NCBI GenBank assembly: GCA_041393015.1
Contig: JAWKKV010000001.1
Coordinates: 434,001-498,000, forward strand
Direction of reading: 5' to 3'
Source of the DNA: JAGQYH01 sp041393015
GTDB taxonomy: Bacteria > Bacteroidota > Bacteroidia > Chitinophagales > JADIYW01
DNA length: 64,000 nucleotides
Shown here piece after piece: positions 44,889-54,403 of this stretch (its first letter is position 1; each line of letters begins with the position of its first letter). The notes under the pieces are model-generated. The model searched no databases. It was not told where the DNA came from and worked only from the letters and a program-made list of their open reading frames with translations. The position numbers were made by a program, and so were the translations under genes.

Positions 44889-46373
44889 ATGAATGGTAAA
44901 GGCGCCAAAATTTTCAAACTTTTGTCAGTTTTTATACTGCTATTTATTGTAGCAGATTCCATTTATTCTTTCCAACAATATTACCAATTGCCCTTAGATG
45001 GCGACATCGCCCCTATTGTTGCGCCGTCTAATCATTATTCTTCGGTTTTAAAAGACCCTTTTGGGATTTCAGTAATCAAAGATCATAATGAATATGCAGC
45101 TACCAATCGATATTTTTCGCACATCACCATGATTGGGTATTTTAAAAATTTTCATTTACTCTTATCCTCTATTTTTAAAGACAAGATCAAAGCGCTGTAC
45201 GTCTCCATGGCTTTGTTTAATACTGCCATTCAGTTATTATTACTAATCGTACTAGCCGTATATGTTTGTGGTCATATTCGCTTTTGGAAAGCTTCTTTTT
45301 TAATGGCGGCTGCCATTTTGATCCCCTTTTTTCAAGTTAATGGATTTTATGAAAGTATTGGCATAATTGACAAATCAGTTACTTATACATTCTTCTATGC
45401 ATTGCCCATGGGACTGCTTTTAATTTACTTCTTACCGTTTTATTTGTCGTTTTATCATCAAAAACCAATTGAAAATTATTTTAAAAAATGGATGTGGCCT
45501 TTTTGGTTAATACTCGCCGTATATCTCTCTTTTAGTGGCTCTCAAATTGCTCCATTGGTTATTTTAATTTGTCCAACAGTTGTATTGGTTCATCTTTATT
45601 TTGTTTCGAAAAAGGCAATTGACAATGCATTAAGCAAAAATATTTTTAACGGCTTTCAAAGAATCTCTAAAACATTGCTAATCTTTTTTGGGGTTATTTT
45701 TCTGCTGTCGTTATATTCATTTTATATAGGCAAATTTAATATTGAAAATGGAGAAGGCATTGCATTAAGTGAAAGGTATATAAAACTAGCAAAAGGATTG
45801 CCCAAGTTTCTCACCTATAAAATCACATTTGTTTTGATTGCGTTGGTTTTATCTATCAATTTGATATTCATCAAAAGATTAAATCCAAATTTTTTATCTG
45901 AAAAGAAGTTTAAAGCTATCGTTATTGCTCTGCTGTTGTGTATCGCCTATTTAATTCTACTTCCTTTGGGAGGTTATCGCCCTTATCGACCTTGGATAGT
46001 TAGATATGATACTTTTTTACCTATTACAATTGTATTGATTCTGCTTCTGTCAATTTCCTCCTACTACTTATTGAAGTCAAAATCATTCCCTAAAAAAATT
46101 AAATTTTATTATGCGACTTTTCTAATTACTATATTGATGGTGTTTCAATTTAATGATAGCCTAACTTCAAAATATGGGAACAACAAATGCCAAAAGGCTG
46201 CTTTGTATAAAATTGCTGCCTCAGACGAAAATGTTATTGAACTATCAAGTGATTGTACTATTTTGAGCTGGTCAATTATGGGAGATCCTCTTTATTCTAA
46301 AGATATTGGCAAAATGCTACACTATTGGGGCATTAGTCGAAAAGAAATTACGTTCTATCAAATAAGCCAATAA
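44889..46373 (+). CDS. Polytopic membrane protein, unknown function
   Basis: The 494-residue protein has about 10-11 predicted transmembrane helices (first at residues 8-25) and a soluble loop after TM1 containing 'QYYQLPLDGDIAPIVAPS'. It has a large hydrophobic core and a short C-terminal extracytoplasmic domain with two cysteines ('NNKCQKAAL', 'LSSDCTILSW'). The layout (TM1, loop, many TMs, C-terminal domain) resembles GT-C type or O-antigen-related membrane proteins, but I see no diagnostic motif. It begins two bases after the uvrA stop, so it is translated from the same transcript, although a functional link to repair is unlikely. Confidence 0.8.
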   Translation: MNGKGAKIFKLLSVFILLFIVADSIYSFQQYYQLPLDGDIAPIVAPSNHYSSVLKDPFGISVIKDHNEYAATNRYFSHITMIGYFKNFHLLLSSIFKDKIKALYVSMALFNTAIQLLLLIVLAVYVCGHIRFWKASFLMAAAILIPFFQVNGFYESIGIIDKSVTYTFFYALPMGLLLIYFLPFYLSFYHQKPIENYFKKWMWPFWLILAVYLSFSGSQIAPLVILICPTVVLVHLYFVSKKAIDNALSKNIFNGFQRISKTLLIFFGVIFLLSLYSFYIGKFNIENGEGIALSERYIKLAKGLPKFLTYKITFVLIALVLSINLIFIKRLNPNFLSEKKFKAIVIALLLCIAYLILLPLGGYRPYRPWIVRYDTFLPITIVLILLLSISSYYLLKSKSFPKKIKFYYATFLITILMVFQFNDSLTSKYGNNKCQKAALYKIAASDENVIELSSDCTILSWSIMGDPLYSKDIGKMLHYWGISRKEITFYQISQ

Positions 46374-46412
46374 ATAATTGACCATTCATTTAGAATTATC
46401 TATTTTCAAAAA

Positions 46413-47060
46413 ATGCGGTTGACAATACTCATCTTCTTCGTTTTGTTACTTAATCTTGCTAACGGTCAGGATGCTCAAACCATATATGACAAGGCCTACA
46501 AACAATTAACTGAAGGAGTAAACGCAGCTGATGTAGTTAAAACCCTACAAACTTGTATTGATATTGATACAACTTTTGAAGACGCCTACTTGTTACGTGC
46601 TTTTGTATTCTATAAACTAGATGATTACGAAGCTGCCATTAAAGATTACGACAGACTTTTAGACATTCATCCAAAACATGAAGAAGCCCTAAAAAAGAGA
46701 GCCATTACTAAAGTTAGAATTGAAGATTTTGAAGGAGCTATTGAGGATCACAACTTAAGATTATCAATAGCACCCAATAATGCAGCAGCCTATTTTGATA
46801 GAGCATATTGCACTGGTGTTCTTGGAAACAATGAAGCAGCCATCGCTGATTATTCCATGGCGATTAAAATCAATCCATACTACACATCAGCTTATACAAA
46901 CAGAGGAGTCGCACAGCTCAATCAATTCCTTTTAGAAAATGACAATCGATCTCCCAATATTTTAGAGGCAGAATTTATCTGCGAAGACTTTCAGAAAGCT
47001 AGAAAACTAGGTGATTTATCCGCCTCCAAATATCTTAAATTGTATTGTACCGACTATTAA
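46413..47060 (+). CDS. Secreted TPR-repeat protein
   Basis: The 215-residue protein has a Sec signal peptide (1-18, cut after ANG-Q). About four TPR units follow across residues 35-190 ('DAYLLRAFVFYKLDDYEAAIKDYDRLLDIHP', 'EEALKKRAITKVRIEDFEGAIEDHNLRL', 'AAYFDRAYCTGVLGNNEAAIADYSMAI'). It is periplasmic, probably a protein-interaction scaffold; the partner is unknown. It follows the membrane protein gene by 39 bp and may be in the same operon. It converges with the exchanger gene with an 11-bp gap. Confidence 0.88.
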   Translation: MRLTILIFFVLLLNLANGQDAQTIYDKAYKQLTEGVNAADVVKTLQTCIDIDTTFEDAYLLRAFVFYKLDDYEAAIKDYDRLLDIHPKHEEALKKRAITKVRIEDFEGAIEDHNLRLSIAPNNAAAYFDRAYCTGVLGNNEAAIADYSMAIKINPYYTSAYTNRGVAQLNQFLLENDNRSPNILEAEFICEDFQKARKLGDLSASKYLKLYCTDY

Positions 47061-47071
47061 TTTCAAGAAAT

Positions 47072-48019
47072 TTATGCAGGAATAGCTTCTTTAATAATGT
47101 TAACTAAAAAGAAGGCGTAACTCAACAATAGAAGATAACCTTGCCATCTATTTACTCGGTTAGTAATCATCATGACAAAGAAAAGAATTGTGATCATAAC
47201 CATTAGTGGAATACTAAACATCAACATATCATTAGGCACTAACAATGGCTTTATTAAGGCTGGTATGCCCAATACTGCAAAAGAATTAAAAATGTTAGAC
47301 CCAATTAAATTACCAATAGCTATTTCTAAATTTTTCTTTCTTGCTGCCGCAATACTTACTAAAAGTTCAGGCAATGAAGTCCCCAAAGCTACTGCTGTTT
47401 GAGCTACTACTTCGGCTCCAATATTTAATATTTCTGCAATTTTCAATACAGCATCAATATTAAATTTAGCTGAAAAATAAATGGCTGCGCCACTTACAAA
47501 AAACAGTATTATTGCCGCCAGAGGCACCTTACTTTCTTCTTCGTTCTCTTCCTCTAACTCCTCTTCCGGCTTGTTTCTAATAGTATAATAAACAAACAAA
47601 ATCATTCCCAAACAAGCTATTATTCCATCAAACCGATCAAACACACCGTCTATCATCATGATGCTCACCAAGAATGCTGACCCAAGAAAAAATGGCATTT
47701 CCACTACCATTACATTCGTTTTCAATACTATTCGATTAGAAAATATTGCCACCAATGCCATCACTAATCCAAAGTTGGCAATATTTGACCCCACCACGTT
47801 TCCTATAACAATTTCAGTATTGTCTTTAAACACAGCTATTAAGGAGGTTATTAATTCCGGTAACGAAGTTCCTAATGCCACCACTGTAACACCAATAACG
47901 AACGGATTAATTTTTAAGGCGCTTCCTATTTTTTCTGCCGCTTCAATAAAATAGTCTGCAGCTTTAACTAAAACTATCAAAGTGCCAACAAATACTAAAA
48001 TCCAAAGTGTTAAATTCAT
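47072..48019 (-). CDS. Calcium/sodium:cation antiporter (CaCA family)
   Basis: The 315-residue membrane protein shows the two inverted CaCA repeats: 'VALGTSLPELITSLIA' with 'GNVVGSNIANFGLV' (about residues 49-90) and 'VALGTSLPELLVSIAA' with 'GNLIGSNIFNSFAVLG' (about 210-250). Ten TM helices are predicted, with an acidic cytoplasmic loop (EEELEEENEEES) in the middle. The family (YrbG-like) exchanges Ca2+ for Na+ or H+. The ligand glutamates in both GTSLPE motifs are present. It appears monocistronic. Confidence 0.95.
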   Translation of the reverse strand: MNLTLWILVFVGTLIVLVKAADYFIEAAEKIGSALKINPFVIGVTVVALGTSLPELITSLIAVFKDNTEIVIGNVVGSNIANFGLVMALVAIFSNRIVLKTNVMVVEMPFFLGSAFLVSIMMIDGVFDRFDGIIACLGMILFVYYTIRNKPEEELEEENEEESKVPLAAIILFFVSGAAIYFSAKFNIDAVLKIAEILNIGAEVVAQTAVALGTSLPELLVSIAAARKKNLEIAIGNLIGSNIFNSFAVLGIPALIKPLLVPNDMLMFSIPLMVMITILFFVMMITNRVNRWQGYLLLLSYAFFLVNIIKEAIPA

Positions 48020-48087
48020 TCCTCAAAGGTTGCTGCAAAAATATAAAAAGAAGTTTTTGAAAAACGTTATTAAAGATTATGATATTA

Positions 48088-48121
48088 AAAAGGCTGTTTG
48101 AGAAATAATCTCAAACAGCCA
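48088..48121 (-). terminator. Rho-independent terminator after the oligopeptide-binding gene
   Basis: A perfect 12-bp stem (48093-48104 with 48110-48121, loop AATAA) is followed on the minus strand by TTTTTAAT. It lies 25 bp beyond the stop at 48146. Confidence 0.92.
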
Positions 48122-48145
48122 ATAAGTAACTTTTCTGATTAGTTA

Positions 48146-49885
48146 TTAATTATTAGGCACAAAATAAACATCTTTTGCATTCCTATATTCCATTGCATTC
48201 TGATAAAAATTCTTAACATTCGGTTGAACTAAACGATAATCTTTATCATAAAAAATTGGCAGGCAAACTGCATCATCAATTACTGTTTGATCTGCTTTCG
48301 CATAAAAATAATTTCGCTCTTCATCATTAGTTGTTGCCAAAGCGGTTTTAAAATATTTATCAAACTCTTCACTTTGATAACGGAACGAATTTTTATAGCT
48401 TTTTACAGATAAGTCTGGTTGGTACCATTGTAAATCAAACAAAGTTAGGAAATTTTCAGGATCGGGATAATCAGCTACCCAACCTAATCTCCAAAACTGA
48501 AACTTCGCTGATTCAACCGCTTCAGTATGTTGTGCAAACGGCATTCTTGCAATTTCAATATCAATATTTAAGTTCTCTTCCAACATTTTTTCTACTGCCT
48601 CAGCAACACTCTCGTTTCTTTTCCCTCCACTATTGATTTGTAATGTTAAACTTGGAAAACCTTCTCCATTTTTATACCCCGCTTGAGCCATTAATTCTTG
48701 TGCTTTTTCGGGATTAAAAGTATAACCTTTCACTTTTGTAGCATCGTAACTCCCTGTACCTGGAGGAATAATTCCATAATTGGCAGGAAAGCCAGTTCCT
48801 TTTAAAGTAAAATCACAAATTTTCTCTCTGTCTATTGCATAGCAAAATGCTTGACGAACTTCCTTTGATTTAAAAACCGGATCAACATTTAAGAAACCAT
48901 AGTATTGGATAGCCAAAACCGGACGTGCTTGCAATTGATATTTTTGGTATTTCCCTAGTAGATTATCATCCATATCTACAATATTATCTTTGGCTTCTAA
49001 CGGAATTCTATACACCATATCCAATTCTCCTTTTTCAAATTGTTCTAGTTGTTTTTTGTTGTCATTAATAAAAGAGATTTTTACTAAATCCAGATAAGGT
49101 AGTTGATTACCAAATTCATCTTTACCCCAATAATTTTTATTTCTCTCTAAAAAGATTACTTGATCCTCTTTTAATGCCTTTATTGTAAAAGGCCCGGTTC
49201 CTACCGTATGAATTCTCATCTCAGATCCATATTTTTCAACTGCTTCCTTTGGATATAAATTAGACCAAGGCAATGCTAATCTTGATAGAAAAGCAGAGAA
49301 TGGCTTGATTAATTCAATTTGTAAAGTGTAATCGTCAATTACTGTAACGCCCGACACACCGTTTGGATCAACATTCCCCTTTCCTGTAGCATCAAAATAT
49401 TCTTGCGCACCTTTAATTACATCTACAGCAAAAGTATAACCTTGATTATTTGCCGGATTATTAAAACAAGCTCTATCAAAACAATACTTGAAATCATGCG
49501 CTGTAACTTCTCTTCCTTTACCATCCGGAAAACAGGCATCATCATGAAATTTAACACCCTTTCTTATTTGAAAAGTATACGTTAATCCATCTTCAGAAAC
49601 GGCCCAATTTTGAGCTAGCACAGGTTCTATTGAAAGATCTTTTTGCACAAACCCCACTAAACCTTCATAGATCTGTGTAATGGTTCTATGACCCGTTACC
49701 TCAGTAATGTTTAATGGATATAGCGTTTTAAAATACTCAACTTCGTTCAATTTTAAAGTTCCACCATAGTAAACGCCACCTTCTCCTGGTGTCAATTCAG
49801 CTGCCTCTTCACTTGTTGTTCCTGCACCTCCACAAGCTTGCAACATTGCTACTACAATTATAAAGAATCCAAATTTTCGTATCAT
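48146..49885 (-). CDS. Oligopeptide-binding lipoprotein of an ABC transporter
   Basis: The 579-residue protein has a lipoprotein signal peptide with lipobox 'MLQAC' (Cys17) and the SBP_bac_5 (OppA/DppA) fold. Marks are 'YPLNITEVTGHRTITQIYEGLVGF', 'AQNWAVSEDGLTYTFQIRKGVKFHDD', 'VTAHDFKYCFDRAC', 'VRQAFCYAIDREKI' and the late 'RLGWVADYPDPENFL'. It captures peptides for import, or cell-wall peptides for recycling. The permease and ATPase genes are not adjacent, so it stands alone here. The 292-bp spacer to the next gene (49886-50177) shows no recognisable element. Confidence 0.94.
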   Translation of the reverse strand: MIRKFGFFIIVVAMLQACGGAGTTSEEAAELTPGEGGVYYGGTLKLNEVEYFKTLYPLNITEVTGHRTITQIYEGLVGFVQKDLSIEPVLAQNWAVSEDGLTYTFQIRKGVKFHDDACFPDGKGREVTAHDFKYCFDRACFNNPANNQGYTFAVDVIKGAQEYFDATGKGNVDPNGVSGVTVIDDYTLQIELIKPFSAFLSRLALPWSNLYPKEAVEKYGSEMRIHTVGTGPFTIKALKEDQVIFLERNKNYWGKDEFGNQLPYLDLVKISFINDNKKQLEQFEKGELDMVYRIPLEAKDNIVDMDDNLLGKYQKYQLQARPVLAIQYYGFLNVDPVFKSKEVRQAFCYAIDREKICDFTLKGTGFPANYGIIPPGTGSYDATKVKGYTFNPEKAQELMAQAGYKNGEGFPSLTLQINSGGKRNESVAEAVEKMLEENLNIDIEIARMPFAQHTEAVESAKFQFWRLGWVADYPDPENFLTLFDLQWYQPDLSVKSYKNSFRYQSEEFDKYFKTALATTNDEERNYFYAKADQTVIDDAVCLPIFYDKDYRLVQPNVKNFYQNAMEYRNAKDVYFVPNN

Positions 49886-50177
49886 ATCTATTTATTTATA
49901 GCTGTAAAAATCAATAAAAAATATTAAATGATAGCAACCTATTCCCTAAATGTTAGAATTCTATGGTTTAAGTATTGATTTTTCGCTGTCATTTTTAACC
50001 TCAAAATCTATCCAAGTAGCACTCATAATAGATCATAACTGACCTTGGTTGACAAATAGTAAATATTTCTTATTACGCTATTCGTACATTTAAGCTTAAT
50101 TCTACATTATTTTGTGGAACCATTTTTGATGATTCATTGTAAAAGCACTTCTAAATAGTTATTGAATAAATTAACGT

Positions 50178-50942
50178 ATGAGTATAGAAATAAAAGAAGA
50201 AGGAAGATTTAAGTACGTTGAAAAAGGGGAAGGTGAAGTAATTGTACTCTTGCACGGATTATTTGGTGCATTAAGTAATTTTGAGGAATTACTCAACTAT
50301 TTTAGTAAGACGAACACAGTTGTAGTACCAATTTTACCTTTATACGAACTAGAAGTAAAAGGCACTACTGTTGAAGGTTTAGCACAATATGTTTTAGAAT
50401 TTGTTGACTACAAGGGCTATAAGCAAGTTAATTATTTAGGAAACTCGCTTGGTGGCCATGTTGGTTTAGTTTGCACTTTAGAAAAACCTGAGATTGTAAA
50501 ATCGTTGATTTTAACCGGCAGTTCGGGTCTATTTGAAAAAGCATTTGGAGATACCTTTCCTAAAAGAGGTGATTACGAATTCATTAAACAAAAAACAGAA
50601 TTTACTTTCTATGATCCTAAAATGGCATCAAAAGAGTTGGTTGATGAAGTTTTTGAAATTGTAAACAATAGAGATAAGTGCTTAAGAGTATTGTATATGG
50701 CAAAATCAGCGATGCGCCATAACTTAAGAGAAGAGTTACAGAACATTACAATCCCTGTGTTGTTAATATGGGGAAAGAATGATATAATTACGCCAGACTT
50801 TGTAGCAGAAGAGTTTCATGAAAGACTACCAAACTCAGAGTTGATTTTCATTGATGAATGCGGTCATGCACCGATGATGGAGCACCCTGAAGTCTTCAAT
50901 GCACACTTAGCACAGTTTTTGCAGCGTATAAATAAAAAATAG
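50178..50942 (+). CDS. Alpha/beta hydrolase
   Basis: The 254-residue protein has the oxyanion segment 'VLLHGLFGALSNF' (residues 24-35), the nucleophile elbow 'LGNSLGG' (Ser90), an acid in 'LIWGKNDIITP' and the catalytic His in 'DECGHAPMMEHPEVF'. Length is normal for the family. The substrate is unknown. It opens the conserved Bacteroidota cluster leading to nadK, uppS and bamA, and is followed by a CBS-pair gene (14-bp gap). In related genomes this hydrolase often sits beside pdxJ; no pdxJ is visible here. Confidence 0.92.
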   Translation: MSIEIKEEGRFKYVEKGEGEVIVLLHGLFGALSNFEELLNYFSKTNTVVVPILPLYELEVKGTTVEGLAQYVLEFVDYKGYKQVNYLGNSLGGHVGLVCTLEKPEIVKSLILTGSSGLFEKAFGDTFPKRGDYEFIKQKTEFTFYDPKMASKELVDEVFEIVNNRDKCLRVLYMAKSAMRHNLREELQNITIPVLLIWGKNDIITPDFVAEEFHERLPNSELIFIDECGHAPMMEHPEVFNAHLAQFLQRINKK

Positions 50943-50956
50943 AACTAAGCACACAG

Positions 50957-51619
50957 ATGCAAGCGGTTGATTACATAGATACCAACATTCCATATTTAAA
51001 AGCAAATGATTCAATTCAATTTGCCTTAGATATTATGGCAGGAAACAGCCTAACGGAAATGCCTGTGCTAAAAGGAAAAAAATATATTGGTTCTATAAGC
51101 GAAGATGTATTACTCAATATTGACAACTCTAATATTAAAATTGGAACGTTGCCGCTCGAAAATGAATCGATATTCATATATGAGACGCAACATATTTTCG
51201 AGTTAATCAAAAAAATGATTGAAACTCAAATGTATTTGATGCCTATTATCGATGTAAAAGATAATTATATTGGTATTGCCAATTCTACCAGCATTTTAAC
51301 CAAATTGGGCAACAGTAGTTCCTTAATGGAATCAGGCGGCATGTTGGTTTTACAAATGAATAAAACCGATTATTCATTGTCAGAAATTGCTCGTATAGTA
51401 GAATCTAATGATGCATTAATTCTGAATTGTTTCATTTCAAGTCAAATTGATATCAATCAAATTGAAGTAACTTTAAAAATCAATAAAAAAGATTTAGAAG
51501 ATATTGTAGCTTCCTTTGAACGGTACGAATACAATGTTAAAGCAGCTTATCATCAATCAAGCAGCGCCGATGATGTGCTTGAGAAATACGAAAGTTTTAT
51601 GCACTATTTAAATATGTAG
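50957..51619 (+). CDS. CBS-pair protein with ACT-like tail
   Basis: The 220-residue protein begins with two CBS-like halves (about 1-55, 'QFALDIMAGNSLTEMPVLKGKKYIGSISEDVLL'; and 70-125, 'IFELIKKMIETQMYLMPIIDVKDNYIGIANSTSIL'). A C-terminal part (about 140-205, 'SLSEIARIVESNDALILNCFI') reads like an ACT domain. Such CBS-ACT proteins are conserved next to nadK in Bacteroidota. Nucleotide or amino-acid sensing is possible, but the role is not known. The 163-bp spacer to nadK contains decayed 'TCTTA-ATCTAAAA'-like words. Confidence 0.85.
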   Translation: MQAVDYIDTNIPYLKANDSIQFALDIMAGNSLTEMPVLKGKKYIGSISEDVLLNIDNSNIKIGTLPLENESIFIYETQHIFELIKKMIETQMYLMPIIDVKDNYIGIANSTSILTKLGNSSSLMESGGMLVLQMNKTDYSLSEIARIVESNDALILNCFISSQIDINQIEVTLKINKKDLEDIVASFERYEYNVKAAYHQSSSADDVLEKYESFMHYLNM

Positions 51620-51782
51620 GTTTCTTCTTTCAATTGATTCCATTTACTTCTTTAATGCATCTTACCCGAAAATTAGTATTTCCATCTTACTTCCAAATAC
51701 CTATGTCTAAAATCTTATGTCTTACATCTAAAAGTCTATTTACAACACTATTCTTTTATATTTACAACATATACAATAACTA

Positions 51783-52661
51783 ATGAAACTTGCTGTCTAT
51801 ATAAGAGTATTTAAAACAGATCATCTTCCAATACTAGAAGAACTTTGCGCCATTGTAAAGCAAAAGAATATTCCTATTTGTATTTACCAACCGGTATTTG
51901 AAGAAATAAAAGCGAAATGCGACCTTAGTGACGACACCACTACTTTCAAAGACTATAAATCGCTACCCAAAGACATTGATTATCTACTGTCAATTGGTGG
52001 CGATGGAACCCTTTTAGATACCGTTCAAATAGTAAGAGATAGGGGCATACCTGTTGCGGGCATTAATGCCGGAAGACTTGGTTTCCTTGCCGATATTGAC
52101 AAGCAAGAAATTAGAGAGTTAATTATCTCTTTAGAAAACAATACGTTCAGTTTAGAAAAGAGAACTTTAATTCATGTAGATACCAATAAGCCTGTTTTTA
52201 AAGATGTAAGTTTTGGTTTGAATGAGTTTACCATTCATAAAACAGATTCCTCTTCAATGATTACCATTTTAGTGTATTTAAATGGAGAATATTTAAATTC
52301 TTACTGGGCAGATGGATTAATCATTGCTACACCAACAGGATCAACAGCATATTCTCTTTCGTGCGGCGGACCGATTGTTTTCCCTACTACACAAAGTTTT
52401 GTGCTTACACCGGTAGCGCCACATAATTTAAATGCTAGGCCGATGGTAATTCCCGACAATACAGTATTGTCTTTTGAGGTAATCAGTAGATCTGAAAGTT
52501 ACTTATGTACTTTAGATTCAAGATCGAAGGCAGTAGATAAAACACATCAAATTGCTGTTAGAAAAGAAGATTTTACTTTTAATTTGATTAGAATGCCTGA
52601 AAGTCATTATCTAAAAACACTTCGACAAAAGATTAAATGGGGCGATGATTTAAGGAATTAG
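51783..52661 (+). CDS. nadK: NAD kinase
   Basis: NAD kinase phosphorylates NAD to NADP. The 292-residue protein shows the GGDGTLLD motif (72-79, catalytic Asp74), the 'NEFTIHK' motif and the glycine-rich 'TPTGSTAYSLSCGGPIV' signature. Length and arrangement match bacterial NadK. It is preceded by the CBS-ACT gene and followed, after 139 bp and a probable promoter, by the envelope cluster. Confidence 0.96.
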   Translation: MKLAVYIRVFKTDHLPILEELCAIVKQKNIPICIYQPVFEEIKAKCDLSDDTTTFKDYKSLPKDIDYLLSIGGDGTLLDTVQIVRDRGIPVAGINAGRLGFLADIDKQEIRELIISLENNTFSLEKRTLIHVDTNKPVFKDVSFGLNEFTIHKTDSSSMITILVYLNGEYLNSYWADGLIIATPTGSTAYSLSCGGPIVFPTTQSFVLTPVAPHNLNARPMVIPDNTVLSFEVISRSESYLCTLDSRSKAVDKTHQIAVRKEDFTFNLIRMPESHYLKTLRQKIKWGDDLRN

Positions 52662-52760
52662 CCATTCATTTAACTGTTATTTCAAATAAAGTCAATATCA
52701 AACTTATCTTAAATTGTGTCAAGATACACTTGATAGCTAAAAACTTCGTTCAATTACCTG

Positions 52761-52768
52761 TATCTTTG
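52761..52768 (+). promoter_or_regulatory. Candidate promoter of the uppS-bamA-skp cluster (TATCTTTG)
   Basis: TATCTTTG followed by CA is a perfect Bacteroidota -7 element (TAnnTTTG). It would start transcription about 25 nt before the TTG start at 52801. A TTG at 52730-52732 is a possible but distant -33 box. Confidence 0.55.
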
Positions 52769-52800
52769 CAAATTATTTTAAAATCGGGTCTATTAAACAC

Positions 52801-53607
52801 TTGAAAAATATATTCATTGTTGTCCTATTAATCACTGCATTCAGTTTCAAAGCGAAAGCTCAAGAAACAGAAGTAGGTGTATGGGCTGGAGCGGCTAATT
52901 ATTTTGGAGATTTAAATCCAGTATTCTCATTTAAAGAAGTGAGATGGGCTGGAGGAATGTTTTACAGACATAACTTTAATCCAAGAATGGCCGTAAGAGC
53001 GGGTATGAATTATGCTAGAATAGCTGCTTCAGACGCTAAAAATGAAAAGAGTCCATATCCTCAATACAGAAATTTAAGTTTTGAATCTGACATTATTGAG
53101 TTTACCGGAACCTATGAAATTAACTTCTTTAAATATCAACCTTTAAAGAATAAAAATTTCACTCCTTACCTTTTTGTAGGTATTAGCGTATTCTATTACA
53201 ATCCATTTACGATGTATAATGGCAACAAAGAATCTTTACAATCATTAGGTACCGAAGGACAAAACACTCCTTTTGGAGAAGATAATAAATACACAAGATA
53301 TTCATTAGCCATACCTTTTGGTGGTGGCTTAAAATATGCATTAAATAAAAATTGGGCCTTGAACTTAGAGGTGAGTTCAAGGAGGACATTTACCGATTAC
53401 ATTGATGATGTAAGCGATAGTTACGTTGATCCAGATGTTTTAGGTGGTATTTCAGCACCAATAGCTGACCCTTCTGAAGGAGGTTTGGCACCAGGAAAAC
53501 AAAGAGGTACTGCAAAAGATGTAGATCGATTTAATTTTTATGGTGTAGCTGTAACTTATACCATTCAAACTAATAAATGTCCAACCATTAGTAACAAAGG
53601 ATTTTAA
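52801..53607 (+). CDS. OmpA-type/DUF6089-like outer-membrane beta-barrel protein
   Basis: The 268-residue protein starts at a TTG (no usable ATG); the resulting MKNIFIVVLLITAFSFKAKAQ is a textbook signal peptide cut before Gln21. Alternating aromatic strands follow ('EVGVWAGAANYFGDLNP', 'GGMFYRHNFNPRMAVRAGMNYARI', 'FTPYLFVGISVFYYNPF'), typical of an 8-stranded barrel. The protein is the conserved DUF6089 barrel directly upstream of uppS and bamA in Bacteroidota. A role in outer-membrane assembly is suggested by context only. Confidence 0.88.
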   Translation: MKNIFIVVLLITAFSFKAKAQETEVGVWAGAANYFGDLNPVFSFKEVRWAGGMFYRHNFNPRMAVRAGMNYARIAASDAKNEKSPYPQYRNLSFESDIIEFTGTYEINFFKYQPLKNKNFTPYLFVGISVFYYNPFTMYNGNKESLQSLGTEGQNTPFGEDNKYTRYSLAIPFGGGLKYALNKNWALNLEVSSRRTFTDYIDDVSDSYVDPDVLGGISAPIADPSEGGLAPGKQRGTAKDVDRFNFYGVAVTYTIQTNKCPTISNKGF

Positions 53608-53635
53608 AAGAAGGAAACAAAGGGATACCAGGAGC

Positions 53636-54403
53636 ATGAAGGTGGCAGAAACTGCAGAAATATTATTAAAAAATCAGATTGATACAACTCAACTACCTGA
53701 ACATATCGCTATTATTATGGACGGTAATGGTCGTTGGGCTAAGTCTAAAGGCAAACTTCGCGTTTTCGGACATACCAATGGTGTTAAATCTGTAAGAGCA
53801 GTTACTGAAGCTTGTGCTGAATTAGGCGTTAACTATCTAACCTTATATGCTTTTTCGAGTGAAAACTGGAATAGACCTAGAGCCGAAGTGGCAGCATTAA
53901 TGGAGTTATTGGTACATACCATTAGAAAGGAGTTAAAAACCCTGCAAGACAATAACATCAAATTGAATGCGATTGGCCATCTTGATAATTTACCTAAAAA
54001 ATGCAAGCAAGAATTAGAAGAAGCCATTAAACTAACCAAGGATAATAGTAGAATGACTTTAACCTTGGCATTGAGCTATGGTTCTAGAAATGAAATGGTT
54101 GACACCGTAAAATCAATTGCAGAAGACATCAAAAATGGTAGTTTATCAATTGATTCAATCAATGACGAATTAATTAATTCAAGACTTTACACCCATAATC
54201 TTCCTGATCCTGAGTTATTAATTAGAACCAGTGGAGAGCAACGCATCAGCAATTTTATGTTGTGGCAAATGGCCTATACGGAATTATACTTTACCTCAAC
54301 CTTCTGGCCCGATTTCCAGAGAGAAGAACTTTATAAAGCAATATTAGCATTCCAAAACAGAGAAAGACGTTTTGGAAAAACGAGTGAGCAAGTAAAAGCA
54401 TGA
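53636..54403 (+). CDS. uppS: Isoprenyl transferase (undecaprenyl diphosphate synthase)
   Basis: UppS makes the C55 lipid carrier for cell-wall and glycan synthesis by cis-condensation of IPP. The 255-residue protein has the catalytic Asp29 in 'AIIMDGNGRWA', followed by 'HTNGVKSVRAVTEACAELGVNYLTLYAFSSENW' and 'PELLIRTSGEQRISNFMLWQMAYTELYF', all diagnostic. The stop overlaps the bamA start by four bases (ATGA), so the two are translationally coupled. It follows the barrel gene by 28 bp. Confidence 0.96.
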   Translation: MKVAETAEILLKNQIDTTQLPEHIAIIMDGNGRWAKSKGKLRVFGHTNGVKSVRAVTEACAELGVNYLTLYAFSSENWNRPRAEVAALMELLVHTIRKELKTLQDNNIKLNAIGHLDNLPKKCKQELEEAIKLTKDNSRMTLTLALSYGSRNEMVDTVKSIAEDIKNGSLSIDSINDELINSRLYTHNLPDPELLIRTSGEQRISNFMLWQMAYTELYFTSTFWPDFQREELYKAILAFQNRERRFGKTSEQVKA